64,000 bases of DNA from Hypoxylon rubiginosum (Eukaryota > Ascomycota > Sordariomycetes > Xylariales > Hypoxylaceae). Both the position numbers and the translations under genes were made by a program. Every line of letters starts with the position of its first letter. The stretch's first letter is position 1. The stretch lies in NCBI GenBank assembly GCA_902806565.1, contig CADCXA010000030.1, forward strand, positions 992,001 through 1,056,000, given 5' to 3'. The notes below the pieces were generated by a model that was not told the DNA's origin, did no database searches, and was given only the letters and a program-made list of their open reading frames with translations. Shown piece by piece: positions 22,527 to 34,621 of the stretch.

Positions 22527-23651
22527 GGTTGATTTATTAGGCCTCAGCGGAGAGGCATGGTAGTATGGTAAGATGGTTGGCTAGACCAGTGGAAGAAGGA
22601 GAATGGAAATCAGTTCTTGTGAATGGAGTGTTAATGTACGAAGTACTTGGGTTTGCTGGATTACAGAATACAGAATGTATGGATGCGTATTTGTCGCGCC
22701 GAGGGTTGGTTCGTGCACGGTCCCTAGAATTAAAAACCAATGACGGTATCCCTGCCGAAAATAAGAATGGACCGAGGCACGAAGTTACTTTTACTACATG
22801 CATGCACAACCTTGTCGATTACTTAAGTACCCGACAATTAAACTTATCACGTGTAACGTAGAAAAGGGGTTCTTCTTAGCTCATCGTCCCTTTCTTTGCA
22901 CAACACGTGTATGATGTCCATCTTTCTCGAACACTCCAAATACGATTCAATGTTGGTATCGACTCCTAGTGTGACACAGCCGAGTCTATGTGTTCCCTTT
23001 TATAAATATCAATCCATCAACTGTCGTCTCGCTAGGTCGGGAAACCCTACCCTAATTCGCAGACTGGAGATCATGCAGTGGATATCTGATTCGGCGTATA
23101 AGAATCTAGATAGTAAACACAGATCTATCCCGAAATATTCACCAGACAATTAACAAAATTCGCTGTTCTCTCTAGAGGCTAAGTAGTATGGCTAGTATTT
23201 TTCCTTTTTTAATATCTATATGTTTCCTAGATCTCATCGAAACCAGGGGCTATTTACCCTAGGTAAGTTCTAGATATATGCAACAGCCCCTATTCGTCCT
23301 TAACTAGAAGTCTTCGAAAGCAACTAGGTAACCAGCAAAGCCGGCTCTCTCCTTTCTCTTGAAAGTGTATACCCCATTCCATTTCATGCCTCATAATAAA
23401 GAAGATATATATCAATCACCAGACCAGCTCACTGTCCATCCATCTGCCTATTCACCACGCTGAAAAAGCAAAACAACCGTATAAATCTGCGCGACAGAAA
23501 TGGGGTATGGTATGCAACGCAACCGAAAAAAGGCAACTTTGCCCTGCTCTCTAGTCCAGTCTAGTCTAGTCTAAGTGGTCTCTATAGCTAGAAATTCTTG
23601 CCTTGGAAAACCCAATTCCAAAAGATATTCTCTCTTCTCTTTCCCTTCCCC
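22527..23651. other. Intergenic, PEX14 promoter / Apd1-like 3' region
   Basis: About 1.1 kb holding the PEX14 promoter and the end of the next gene's transcript. Frames here (for example 22565-22861 on the plus strand) lack family resemblance. A C/T-rich tract with a repeated CTAGT word lies near 23551-23575. No gene is seen. Confidence 0.5.
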
Positions 23652-24876
23652 TTACCAGCTCATCAGGCCGGTCCCGCGGTCGAACCCGCCGCGCAGCTGC
23701 TTGTCGGGCTTGACCACCTTGCCCTGGAGGATGGTGTACTTGACGATGTTCTCGCAGTCCTCGGGCCGGACGCGCGCGAGCCATATGCACTGCGCCGCGC
23801 CCACGACCCCCTTCATCTCCTTTTTGTTTTCCTCTCCTTCCTCTCCCTCTGCCTCTGCCTCTGCCTCTCCCTCCTCGTTCACCGCCACCGGCTTCACCAC
23901 CTGCACCCCCTGCCCCGGCGCCAGCCTCCCGCGCTGCACGTCGTCGACGCCGAACGCGTCGGGCCGGCGGTACACCATCATGTTAGCCGAGTACTTGTGC
24001 CCGCCCACATGATTCACGAAGTAGATGCCCACGCCGCCCGGCCGCTCGTCGTCGAGGTCGCGGTCGAGCCCCAGCGCGCGTAGGTGGCGCTCGAGCTCCT
24101 TCTTGACGAGGGGCGCGCTCTGGCCGCAGCGCGCGTCCCGGGTCCGGTGCGAGCACAGCAGGACCACGGCGCGGTGCGGGCAGGCGCGCGCCCGCATGTC
24201 GCCGACGGCGGAGCGGGACGACGGGATCACCGTCGGTAAGGGGAGGCCGGGGGAGAGGGGGTCCGAGGTCGTGGGCGCTCGCGAGATGTACTTAGCAACG
24301 AGCGAGGGCACGGCCGGCGGCGTCACGTTCTCGACGATGGTGAAGGCGGGCAGGAGCAGGATCGTGGTGGGTTCCGAGTAGTCGGGTCGGTTAGATGGCG
24401 TGGGCATGTTGGAGGCGGAGAGCATGAGGCGCTGTTGGTTGCGACGGGTTTGGATTAGCCACGATTTTCGAGTTTCCTCTTTCTCGAGAATAGGTAGAGG
24501 TGTAATTCGAAAAAGAAACCAGGTGGGTAAGAGAATAAGAGAAAAAAAACTAGAAACATACCCCATTGCTTGGCTTGCTCGCATGGCCAAAGGCTTCCAT
24601 GACGCTTCCCTTCTCGTCCTCGACGTTTCTCACCCAGTCCGACTTGCTGGTTGCGACTAGAACATGGGTGCTCCAAGGCTTGATGTTGCCGTAGAGGGGG
24701 TGCGTCTCCTCGACCTTGAAGTGGCGCGGGTACTTAACGGTGCAGCTGTCGCAGTCGTGGGTGCAGTCCTCCCCGTCCACGTCGGGTCTCGTCTGCTGGA
24801 ACAGGTCCGACGCCTTGGCGCTGCCGGTCAACACCCTTTTGGCGCCGCCGAAGATGGACAGCAAGCTGGCAGCCAT
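23652..24876 (-). CDS. Sucrase/ferredoxin-like (Apd1/Aim32-type) thioredoxin-fold [2Fe-2S] protein
   Basis: Exons complement(join(23652..24431,24562..24876)) give 364 aa. The 130-nt intron has donor GTATGT and acceptor CAACAG. The start is the only ATG available (MAASLLSIFGGAKRVL). The N-terminal part has CTHDCDSC and KPWSTHVLVATSKSDW. The C-terminal thioredoxin-like ferredoxin part has CSHRTRDARC (Cys198, Cys207) and HVGGH (His246, His250). These fit the C-X8-C...H-X-G-G-H ligand pattern described for the bis-histidinyl clusters of yeast Apd1 and Aim32. An acidic insert rich in Glu-Ala and Glu-Gly pairs lies between HKYSANMMVY and the C-terminal part. Yeast Apd1 is cytosolic and Aim32 mitochondrial. 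The N-terminus here is only weakly presequence-like, so location is open. The partner or electron donor is unknown. Confidence 0.87.
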
Positions 24877-26305
24877 CCTTTTCTTTTCTTCTCTCTCCGT
24901 CTCTATTTTCTGCCCCCCTTTTCTTTCCTGTTTCTCTTCTTCCTCCCCAGCGCACAAGGAGAGAGAAAGGAAATCACAAAAGCAAAAACGAAAAAAAGTT
25001 GTCCGGGCCGAGGCGTCGATCAATCGGGTAGATACCGGATGCGCGAGAGTAAACAAAAATCTAGTGGGGCAGGGGTAGATCGTGCTTAATATCTAATCTG
25101 ATCCGAATTCTCAGTTAGCGTTATGCACACTTAGTCTCGGCCGAGCACGGTTAGTGGGGCGACGGGGATAAGGGAAGGACAATAGGGGATGGGCAAGATG
25201 GCGCAATGGGATCAATGTGAGTAGGAAGAAATTGAAGAAAATTAATGCATACCTCTCTATGGGATGTCTTCTCGGTAAGATATCCAGTCGTCGCTTTCGA
25301 TTGACTCTTATGTCCAAGTTTGATCTTGTCGGTTTGCCGTGAATATGTAAGATTGCTACAGCCTTGAAATATAACCGGAATGTACCATGTATGTACCCTA
25401 GTCGACCTAAGGTATCTTCAGCCCCTTTTCACCTCTCACTTAGCTTTTCTCCTTGGGTGAAAAATAAATCGTAGGGCGATAATTGGAAGAAGAAAAAACG
25501 AGAAAAGATGACAAACACGAAATATTCTATTTGAGGCGGCTCCCTGCGCTTATATCCCCCCTCGGTTAACGGGGTATCAGACTTAAGAACTCGGACAAAC
25601 GAGGCGTGTCCCTTCGGTGCTAATGCATCCCCCCGGAGAAAAGGTTTCGGCTTCCGAGGCCGCGTGTTATGGTGCATTGGGTCCGTTTCCCATTTGTATG
25701 GTCCATGAATCCGTAGGCTTTTTCTGACCCGACAAACACCTGCAAGAGCCTGACCGCAGCCTCGTTGGGCGCTGATCATGTGTAAGACATCTAAATTTAT
25801 GCATCCATAATAGGTATTTAGTACGTTGGGTGTCTGGGCTGAGTCTCCATGAGTATGGGCAAGGGTTGCGAAATTCCCGGGAGCAGTCTCAACATCTACG
25901 TCATCCCCAGGGTCGTGGCTGGGTATAATATATACAGTATATTTTATATATATGAGAATACTGCGCAAATAAATCCACTGATTACCATGTGTTGTAAAAC
26001 TTGTCCGTCTAAGGAATCCTGGTATTTTCCAATAAACTTGACAGTTATAATAAAATCAAGTCCAACATCAATGTTACCATCCCCCTTAAACCTCTTAGCG
26101 GGAATAACACCTTACGTCCCTAGTTGGCCAACTTGCCTGACTGGCACCATCATCTTCCTACCTTGATGCGATTGGGTATCCATAAACCTCTTCCCCCTAA
26201 CTTTTACACTCATCACTCTGCACCATCAGGACATTACACCAAAATAAACTTGTATGCTACCATCGACTCATCAACTCATCAACTCTAGCCCCTATGTAAC
26301 CCCGT
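24877..26305. other. Intergenic, no gene seen
   Basis: This contains the promoter of the Apd1-like gene and the 3' region of the acyltransferase gene. The A/G-rich, C/T-poor strand around 24950-25000 is the probable leader of the Apd1-like transcript. A 179-codon frame on the minus strand (25429-25968) shows no family features and ends in low-complexity Phe-rich sequence, so I do not call it. Confidence 0.5.
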
Positions 26306-28573
26306 TCATGCCCCTTCGCTAGCCTCGCCATCCGATGAGAACCCGCTCTTCCGCCTCCGGAGTTGGCCTCTCTGTAGCATCGCCGCCCTGATTTTGTTGC
26401 TCGCCTCATTGAATCCCTCGCTCGAATCTAGCGTCGTAAAAGCAGAAATCGGGAATCCGCCCGACCCGAAACCGCCACCGCTGCTGCTGCTCCGGCTTCT
26501 AGACCGGGAAGGCGGCCGTGTCGCGAACATGCCGATAGCTCCAATGTTGCTGAAAGACTCGTTGCGCGGAATCGCCTGGCTCGACTTGGTCGTGTTCTTC
26601 CTTGACATATGAGGCGAGTCTGGCGGTGTCGGCTCTGTCCTCTCTGGGATTCCGGCTTCCTTCGTCGAGATGAGCGTGCCGTCTTCGCGGGATGGGTCCG
26701 CGATGAGACGGGTATGTTCGAAGTCCTCGTACATATCGGGGCCTAGGTCGTTGATGACCTTCACCACCTTCTCCGACAGTTCCGCCCTCTTTTCTCGTAG
26801 CTTCTGGATGTTGTAGCTGGACGTCGGGCTAATGCATAGGACAAGCGGCCTCAGCGACTTGAATATATCCATGCCAACCTCGCCAAACCGCAATGCAGCA
26901 AACGTAATAGCCGGGAAGACGACCCATCCGGCGATAAATACAAGCCAGAACGGTACCCAGGCCGGCACGTAGCCCCAGAGATGGTCCTGATATACCTTGA
27001 ACGATAGCACGATAGAGTATAGGTTGTAGAGTACAGGGGCAAATGCCATGGCGACGAGGAGTTTCCACGTTGCCATGACGTCCCGACCTTGAATCTTCAC
27101 GGACGAAGCTGCCAAGGCCTCCTTCGCTTTCTTGTGGCTGATGATTTTAGAGGCCGCGAAGACGGGAGCAAACAGGAAAAGACCAGGGATCACACCGACG
27201 GAAAGGACGAGAAGCTTGGCTATGCGATACAGAAGAGCGAAGATGACCGACGGGAGGGTCATTTTGGCGTAGGCCACTTGGTGATCCTTAATGTTTAGGT
27301 AGCGCAGCTGCTTGTTGTAGTCCTTCACATTGTCCATCAGATCGATAATGCGAGGGTCGTCCTTGTATTTGGAGAATCCCACAGCCAGCCTCCTGTTGAG
27401 CTCCACCACCATAGGTAGAGGCAGCTTCTTCCCCGTATTGTAGAGCCTCCTGGCTGCTTGGATGCACATCAGGGTGTCGTAGTCCGGGGCTGACACAGTA
27501 ACGGCGCTCAGAGCCTGGTGGACCATATCAAGGGTCTGGCCGATCGCATCTCTCCTCTGGTTGTTCTTGTACTTCTCAACAATGTCATCCGGTATCTGGA
27601 AGGGTGCTCCAAACTCGACGACGGCCCGCGATCGAAACTTGTGAGCATGGAAGTAATTCATTCCGACTGGAATGATCTGGAGGCCACAGTCGGGGTTCTC
27701 AGCCAGGGTGCCCAACGCCATGATAGCGACACCGGCCTTCAAAGGCAACAGCTCCGTCCTGTCATGGCTGCCTCCTTCGGGGAAGATTCCGATACAGCCG
27801 CCCGACTTCAGGCGGTTAAAGACAGCTTCATAGACCTCGGTCTGGTCAATATGAGGAGCGATCTTGAACTTGGTGCCTTGGTAGCCGTCTTTCAACCCCC
27901 TCAGTTCCTTGTTGGTAAAACTGCCGTTCTCGTCGATATCATCGCGACCCGTCAGCTGTTGCAGGGGAACCTTTCCTTTGAAAGCTCTCTTGATGCGAAT
28001 TTCCTCCGGACCGATGATCTTGGAGATGTCGATCGAGCTGCCAGACTGACCTTTCGTAGAGGGTAAGAAGATCAGGCCACCAACCTCGGCCTCCTTTTCG
28101 AAGTTGGTACCAACTCCTCGTATCAAGGTCGGATCATTGATGGGATCGGGAAGATAGATACGACCTGACGCCGGTTTCGCCTTATCTTGCGCACGGCCCA
28201 CGGGAACAGAGCCAACCTGACGGGACCCCCATCCGATAAAGCCGTGTATAGACTTCTCGGCAATTAGAAGATTAACGCGCCGCTGAGCTTCGTTCTTTAG
28301 AGTTCGCTGCAAGACTAAGCCGTCGACGAACTGGTTCGCATGCGGCGCGGCGACAAAAAGGATGGGACCGGTCCTAGGTACTCGCCACGCACCCCGGGGA
28401 TGGACCTCTCGGAAGAATAGGTCGACGAGGACGGAAAAAGTGTGTAAGAAGGCGTCATACTTCCAGTCTGACATGGGATATAACTCTTTCTCCTTGTGAG
28501 CTTTGGCTTTGGCGGCTTTAGGAGCTGCCATCTCGGCCGGTTTGCCGTTGCCAATACCGTTGGCTTCGGCCAT
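26306..28573 (-). CDS. SCT1: Glycerol-3-phosphate / dihydroxyacetone-phosphate acyltransferase (Sct1/Gpt2 type)
   Basis: A single exon encodes 755 aa. The acyltransferase block starts with the catalytic His in APHANQFVDG (His78, Asp84), the fungal variant of HX4D. It continues with the substrate-binding FPEGGSHDRTELLPLKAG (264-281) and IIPVGMNYF. Several membrane segments lie at about 445-485, 500-525 and 535-565. The C-terminus is Ser/Arg-rich (RPPSRSRSRSSSSGG) with likely phosphorylation sites. These enzymes sit in the ER or lipid-droplet membrane and put the first acyl chain on glycerol-3-phosphate to make lysophosphatidic acid, the entry to phospholipid and triacylglycerol synthesis. The glycerol kinase at 58.8-60.8 kb makes its substrate. 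Yeast has two paralogs (SCT1, GPT2), so the symbol marks the family only. Confidence 0.93.
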   Translation of the reverse strand: MAEANGIGNGKPAEMAAPKAAKAKAHKEKELYPMSDWKYDAFLHTFSVLVDLFFREVHPRGAWRVPRTGPILFVAAPHANQFVDGLVLQRTLKNEAQRRVNLLIAEKSIHGFIGWGSRQVGSVPVGRAQDKAKPASGRIYLPDPINDPTLIRGVGTNFEKEAEVGGLIFLPSTKGQSGSSIDISKIIGPEEIRIKRAFKGKVPLQQLTGRDDIDENGSFTNKELRGLKDGYQGTKFKIAPHIDQTEVYEAVFNRLKSGGCIGIFPEGGSHDRTELLPLKAGVAIMALGTLAENPDCGLQIIPVGMNYFHAHKFRSRAVVEFGAPFQIPDDIVEKYKNNQRRDAIGQTLDMVHQALSAVTVSAPDYDTLMCIQAARRLYNTGKKLPLPMVVELNRRLAVGFSKYKDDPRIIDLMDNVKDYNKQLRYLNIKDHQVAYAKMTLPSVIFALLYRIAKLLVLSVGVIPGLFLFAPVFAASKIISHKKAKEALAASSVKIQGRDVMATWKLLVAMAFAPVLYNLYSIVLSFKVYQDHLWGYVPAWVPFWLVFIAGWVVFPAITFAALRFGEVGMDIFKSLRPLVLCISPTSSYNIQKLREKRAELSEKVVKVINDLGPDMYEDFEHTRLIADPSREDGTLISTKEAGIPERTEPTPPDSPHMSRKNTTKSSQAIPRNESFSNIGAIGMFATRPPSRSRSRSSSSGGGFGSGGFPISAFTTLDSSEGFNEASNKIRAAMLQRGQLRRRKSGFSSDGEASEGA

Positions 28574-30159
28574 ATTGTTGAATGTAGTGGGAGTAGGTAG
28601 GTGTGAGAGTCGGGGACGTCGGATGTATCAGGTGGGATTAAGTCGGACACGATATGGCGTAGTGGTGCCTAAGCCCATGTGTTAATCGATCGATGGCTAC
28701 TACGATTATCGCAGGACTATTCGTTCATTGATTCAATATCTAAGTATTGCGGGGTTGTGGGCGGCCGTCGCAAACACGACGTAGTGCGATCCAGCGTTGC
28801 GGAGGGATTGGAATTAAGAACGAATGGATATGGCGGACTGATTTTATTAGTAGTCCGGAAGACGCTCTTTTAGTAAGAGACTTAAAGGTGTGAGGTCAGG
28901 AGGTTAGCTAGGCAGCTAGGCAGGATGGCAGGATAGCAGGATAGCAAAGATGACTATCAGTGGTCTAGCACGCGAGCGATCATCAGCGTCATCCTTGGTG
29001 CAAGATGATGGGGGCGAAGATTGGAAACAAGGCGTAGATCTTTGCTTTTAAGACTGGTAGACTGAAGAGAGAAGAAGAAGAAGAAAAAAAACCTCGTCCG
29101 TCAATATGCAGCCACAGCACATGCTACTGTACCAGGGCGTACCTATCTCGCCTATTTATCAGGGATAGTAGCACTTGGCTAGGGTGGCAAATGTCAAGCT
29201 TTCAGCGCCAGAGCGCCAGAGCGCCACATCTGGAGGAGGGGCCGAGGGGTTCTAGGTACTGTACCTACCTGTAGCTCCGTCTGGTCTGGATCTCCTTGTC
29301 TCCTTGTCAGGGCTGGCACGTTGCATTCGTCCGAGGTACTCGCAAATTAGCGGGGTCGTCCGCCGGGCACCAGGTACCTAAATTCTTCACTGTCTTTACC
29401 AGTGGAAGTATCTTTTGATCTTCATTCCACAGCAGATACCAAGCCTCATGATAACCGCTATGTGTAATCTGTGTGATCTGCGCGTTCTATAGCCACATCA
29501 CATTGCAATTGGATCAGAGGAATCCCAACGGAATGGTATGCCCAAGACATCTGGGGTGTGCTACTCTATCAGTCTCTATTTGTTTCAAAGACTTTTAGGT
29601 AATATGAACTTCAGTATTTTGTTGAGCGTTCAGTGCGTCTCTACCTACCCGTCTAGGTATCCCGCAGTCTGTCTGCCCGTACGTACATACAATCTGGACA
29701 TACAGGTTATGAGGTACTATGTAAGTGCTATTACGAGGATATCATGCAAGCCATGCAAGCCATGCAAGCCATGCAAGCCATGCAAGCTCGAGGAGCAATC
29801 AGCAGCACCGATACGAGTGCAGGTCGTATCCAGAATCAGGACTAAGTTACATGTTTATTACCGCCGAGTCGCCTCCAGAACATACCCGACAGGCATGCAT
29901 GTTGTCTTAACTATGTAATATAGTTAATGCGACATGCTCAGATAAGTCCTGACTCCTGCATGCCTTCGCGTAATCAATACACATCCCCTCGCGCTTATAG
30001 CTGCCGATTATCTACTCCTGTTAAGAGCTGAAGCATTACGTAGAAGACATCTGTGCATCCTGCAGCGGTCGGTCCCCAACGTCCCCCTATCCTGAGTCCA
30101 TGTCCTCCCTGAAGAAACACAACTGCAGGTAGACGTGGACAAGCATGGATTAACTACGC
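28574..30159. other. Intergenic with minisatellite
   Basis: About 1.6 kb that holds the acyltransferase promoter and the 3' end of the Etp1-like gene. It contains short repeats of GGCAGGAT near 28920-28944, of GCGCCAGA near 29207-29226, and the 9-bp array listed separately at 29743. No gene is supported. Confidence 0.5.
29743..29787. repeat. (CATGCAAGC)5 minisatellite
   Basis: Five perfect head-to-tail copies of a 9-bp unit in intergenic DNA. The unit contains GCATGC-like and GCAAGC words but no spacer, so it is not CRISPR-like. It keeps an open frame when read through, because the unit is a multiple of three. Confidence 0.97.
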
Positions 30160-32355
30160 CTAAATCTTGCCTTTACCCTTTCCCTTCCGCGGCTTTGGTA
30201 CAGCGACGCTACCCTCCTGAACTTCACCCTCCTCGACCTTTCCCTCGGCCTCGAGCTCCTTGAGCTTCTCCTGGCCCGAGATGAACATGCTCAAGTCGTG
30301 ATTCTGATCCTTCAGGTCCGCGTTTTCCGTCGCTAACGCCTTGACCTGCTCGCCCAGGCTCTCCAGCTCCTTGTTCGTATGCTCGATCCGCTTCATGAGG
30401 CCTTCCGATACCTTCTTCTCCTCCTGGAGGCTCTGGCCTAGCTTCCTTGCGAGATCCGTCGATTTGGTTGCGCGGTTGCGTTCACGCTCCAGATCTTTTT
30501 CGAGCGACGGGATCGTTTCGGTTCGTAGTTGGCGTTGCTCTTCTTTGAGTGCCTTGATCTCCTTGAGCGCTTGCGATGCTTGCGTCGCAGCCGTCTCCGC
30601 GGAAGCCGAGGCCTGCGCGGCTTTGTCTGCAGCTTTCGAGAGCATCTCTTCAAAATAAACACGCTGGCTCTCCAGCTGGCTGGTCAGAAGGTGAGTATAT
30701 TCCATGCCGATGCTGTCAAGTTTAGCCCGAGGCACTACATCTTGGTCCTCGTGCCTGCTAGGTCCGATAAGTTCTCCTTGTCGACCAGGAAGTTCGACGA
30801 CCTTGCCGTCGCCCTTGTCCCTGATCAAGCGATGCACCCACATATCTCCAGCGTAGTCCCAGACGTGTTGAGTTTCTAATTCTAAAGAGAAAGTGTGAGC
30901 TGTCTCTTTCCAATGCTCTTTGGCATGACCCCCTTTATATCGCCCGCAGCCTACGTTGCCACAGATAAGACATATCCAGAGATCATCGGGAGAGTCGCAG
31001 ACTGAACATAAATTGGATACACGTGAACCAAAAGGTTGCGTGTATGGATTGCTGGGGTCATACGGAGTTGACGTACTGGGGTTTGATGATAACGTCGGAT
31101 TTGTGTGTCGACAGACAGGACAGCCAGAGCCCTTCCACTTTTGGAGACACGAGCAATGGAATACATGTTGGCATGGTATTGTCATCAAACCAGTAGTGTC
31201 GTCCATACGCTCGAGGCAGACGGGACAGGTAGGGAGTTCGATCAGGTTTGGTGTTGGGGGAGGGAATGGCTTGAGGGAACTGGATGTAGCAGAGCTAGAT
31301 GGCGTGAATGGATCTTGACTGAGGTCCGGAAAACTGCCACCCGCACCCGTGGGAGTCTCGAAGGTAACAGATTTGATAAAGGCGACAGTACACGTCTCCG
31401 GCTACATTGTATTAGTATTTCCATGCCCTAGACTTCTTAAGTAGAAAGGACTTACCTCTACATCGTTGAATACCTTGCCGTCAAACTCGCGCCTAAAGAG
31501 CTGTGCCTGTTTGGTTCCCCGGAACTTCATGAGCACGAGATATCTGTTCATCCGACCCGTCATTACCATGCGATAATGGCTGACTTGATCCCTCCACTTC
31601 TCGCCCACGAAGCCGAGGAAGTCGCTCGGGGATAGATAGCTTGGAACGGCCGGGATGCAGACCGTCGTGCAGTCGATTTGCGCCTCGATTTGCTCCTCCT
31701 CTGTGCCAGGCGTATGCTCGGGAGATATCGTAAGCTCTGGGCTTTCCGCCTCTTCTCGGTAGAGATGAACGATGCCCCACCCGAGCTCGGTGTTCTTAAA
31801 GGTGGTCAACGGGACATATTTTGCTTTCGTGGCCTTGCCTGCACCGCCCATAGCAGGGCCGACAGCCGCTGCCGCCGCAAAAGTTTCCTGCATATCGCTA
31901 TGTTCTTGGTAGCCCCCCACGTCGATACTCTCGATCCTGAGCTGCCCGAATCGCCAGTCTTTAGCTGCGATGCGCGGGTTTATGGCAATGTACGATTGTG
32001 GAGGTGGGAAGCTGTGTGTTCGTTGTCGAAGCTGTCGCTCGCTAAGTCGTATGACTGTTCGATCGTCTTGGGCTTCTGGAGGTCGAGGGGCACCACAGTC
32101 GATAACACTTGGATTAGCTTTTGTTTGAGTAGTCGGTGTTGAGGTTTGCTGCCAGCCGTGTCGTACTTTGCCGTGGCGAATCGAGATGGCTCGCTGCGTT
32201 CGAAGGTGCGACGGAAGGTTGTCGAATATGTTCGATGTCTTTCTTGGTAACCAGATAGAGTTGTCGCGAGGTTCCAATACCCTTCCTGTCTCCTGAGACG
32301 TAGGAGACGACGTGGCATAGACTTCAAGTTTGATATGATAGTAGTATGAAGGCAT
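30160..32355 (-). CDS. ETP1: BRAP2/Etp1-type RING and UBP zinc-finger protein
   Basis: Exons complement(join(30160..31401,31456..32355)) give 713 aa. The 54-nt intron (GTAAGT...ATGTAG) joins FNDVE to PETCTVAFIKSVTFE, the conserved junction of the BRAP2 domain. Order: variable N-terminus, BRAP2 RRM-like domain (about 230-320), RING finger from about 359 (CPVCLERMDD...CQHVFHCSC...GCPVCRH), ZnF-UBP from about 425 (LCSVCDSPDDLWICLICGNVGCGRYKGGHAKEHWKETAH), a long coiled coil (about 535-680), and a basic Lys-Gly tail. Human BRAP and yeast Etp1 are ubiquitin-binding E3-like proteins. Etp1 is linked to ethanol and stress responses. The gene lies next to polyubiquitin in the same orientation. Cooperation is suggested only by shared biochemistry. 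Confidence 0.92.
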
Positions 32356-32941
32356 AGCCTAGTTCTTTAGAATCCGCTGTTCGTGATTCGCAAATCACCC
32401 ATACGCATATTTTGGAAATCGAGCAAACGCGGGCGTCAAAGCCTTATCGTGAATCGCGGAGGTGACGGAACTGCGATTTCTCCTTCGATTGGAGTGGACA
32501 GATATTCCCATTGTCAGGTTATTTTTTGGTTCTAGCAGGGCGTATGGTTTTAGGGAATGGAAGAGAGGGAAAATGTTAAATAGATTTTGACTTAGATTTT
32601 TACACCATATAAGACTTGTAGTGCCGGGCTTGCTATTACTAAGAAGTTACGGCACGGGACACAATAGATTCGGACGCTTTAACATAATTCAATCAATACC
32701 TTAGGGTAGGTAGTCTAGTCACATCACAATACGAAGTCTAGGTTCAATATGATTATCAACGCAACGGATTCATGATATATTCATCCTACGCTGCAATAGG
32801 ATGCGTATGGAAGCATCCATAGACTACTAAAAGCTACGGTACGTCATTAATACCAGAGCCTTAAGGCCCGATTCCCGAAGTCAATCCCGTAAACGCCGGT
32901 TCGTGCAAATATGATCATTCATCGCCGTAGCAGTAAAGCGC
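32356..32941. other. Intergenic, ETP1 promoter / polyubiquitin 3' region
   Basis: A 586-bp AT-rich spacer between two genes read leftward. It should include the polyubiquitin 3' untranslated region and the ETP1 promoter. Nothing else is recognised. Confidence 0.5.
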
Positions 32942-33972
<1,031 letters not shown>

Positions 33973-34187
33973 TTAATGGAAGTAGAAGCTGTATTGCTGA
34001 GCGGACAGTTCGGAGTTGTTGTGAGATGTTGAGGGGAAAGATTAGAATTGGCAAAAGGTTGGCGGGCTGACTTCAAATAGTCCTTGGTTTGGGGGGGCGG
34101 AAAGCGGATGCAAGCACCTGAGGCGCAGTGTCCTGAATGGAAGCCTTGAGAAAGGGAAGGAGGCAGGGATCAGGGACCCCACTCTGG

Positions 34188-34192
34188 CCAAT
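34188..34192 (+). promoter_or_regulatory. CCAAT box upstream of polyubiquitin
   Basis: CCAATCA on the plus strand, about 270 bp upstream of the polyubiquitin ATG. The position and extended match fit binding by the CCAAT-binding HAP complex, but no protein binding can be shown from sequence. Confidence 0.4.
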
Positions 34193-34560
34193 CACGTCTC
34201 GGGAAATCGGACTTGTTGCAGAGGTGAATCATCGGATACAAGGCATTTTTACAGACTTACAGGGCACCTAGCGACGGGCAACCAGCACTAACGGCGGGCA
34301 AGGCGGGGGAAGGAGCCAGAAGTGGCTGGACTCCACTGGTATTTACACGTACGACACGTACGTACCAAACTTAAGGTACACCAACCGCCTTCTACTTTAC
34401 AAAAGAGGCAAACTTGCTTGATAATCCCGACGAAGGCGTTTTTTACCAGCTCCAACTCCAGCTTTGTTTTGATCAACAACAATATGTCTCCCACTATAGA
34501 ATTGAATTGAATTATCCAACAAGTGACAACGGTACGAGCATCGTGAAAAATGCAGCGACT

Positions 34561-34621
34561 CCCCTTATCTATCCTATCCTAGGTGATCTACGTCATGTGG
34601 TTCTAGGCCAAAGATAAGGGG
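34561..34621. promoter_or_regulatory. Inverted pair of CCCCTTATCT elements
   Basis: CCCCTTATCT at 34561-34570 and its exact reverse complement AGATAAGGGG at 34612-34621 are separated by 41 bp. Each element joins a stress-response-element core (CCCCT) to a GATA-factor core (AGATAA). They lie about 640-700 bp upstream of the polyubiquitin start. The match is direct; the regulatory meaning is inferred. Confidence 0.4.

Noticed and set aside
25429..25968. 179-codon frame on the minus strand.
   Set aside because: It has no domain and an unusual composition with a Phe run from a T-rich tract. No ATG-started family-like product is seen.
29743..29787. Tandem arrays considered as a CRISPR-like repeat.
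   Set aside because: The units are 7-9 bp and directly adjacent without spacers, and the DNA is fungal.
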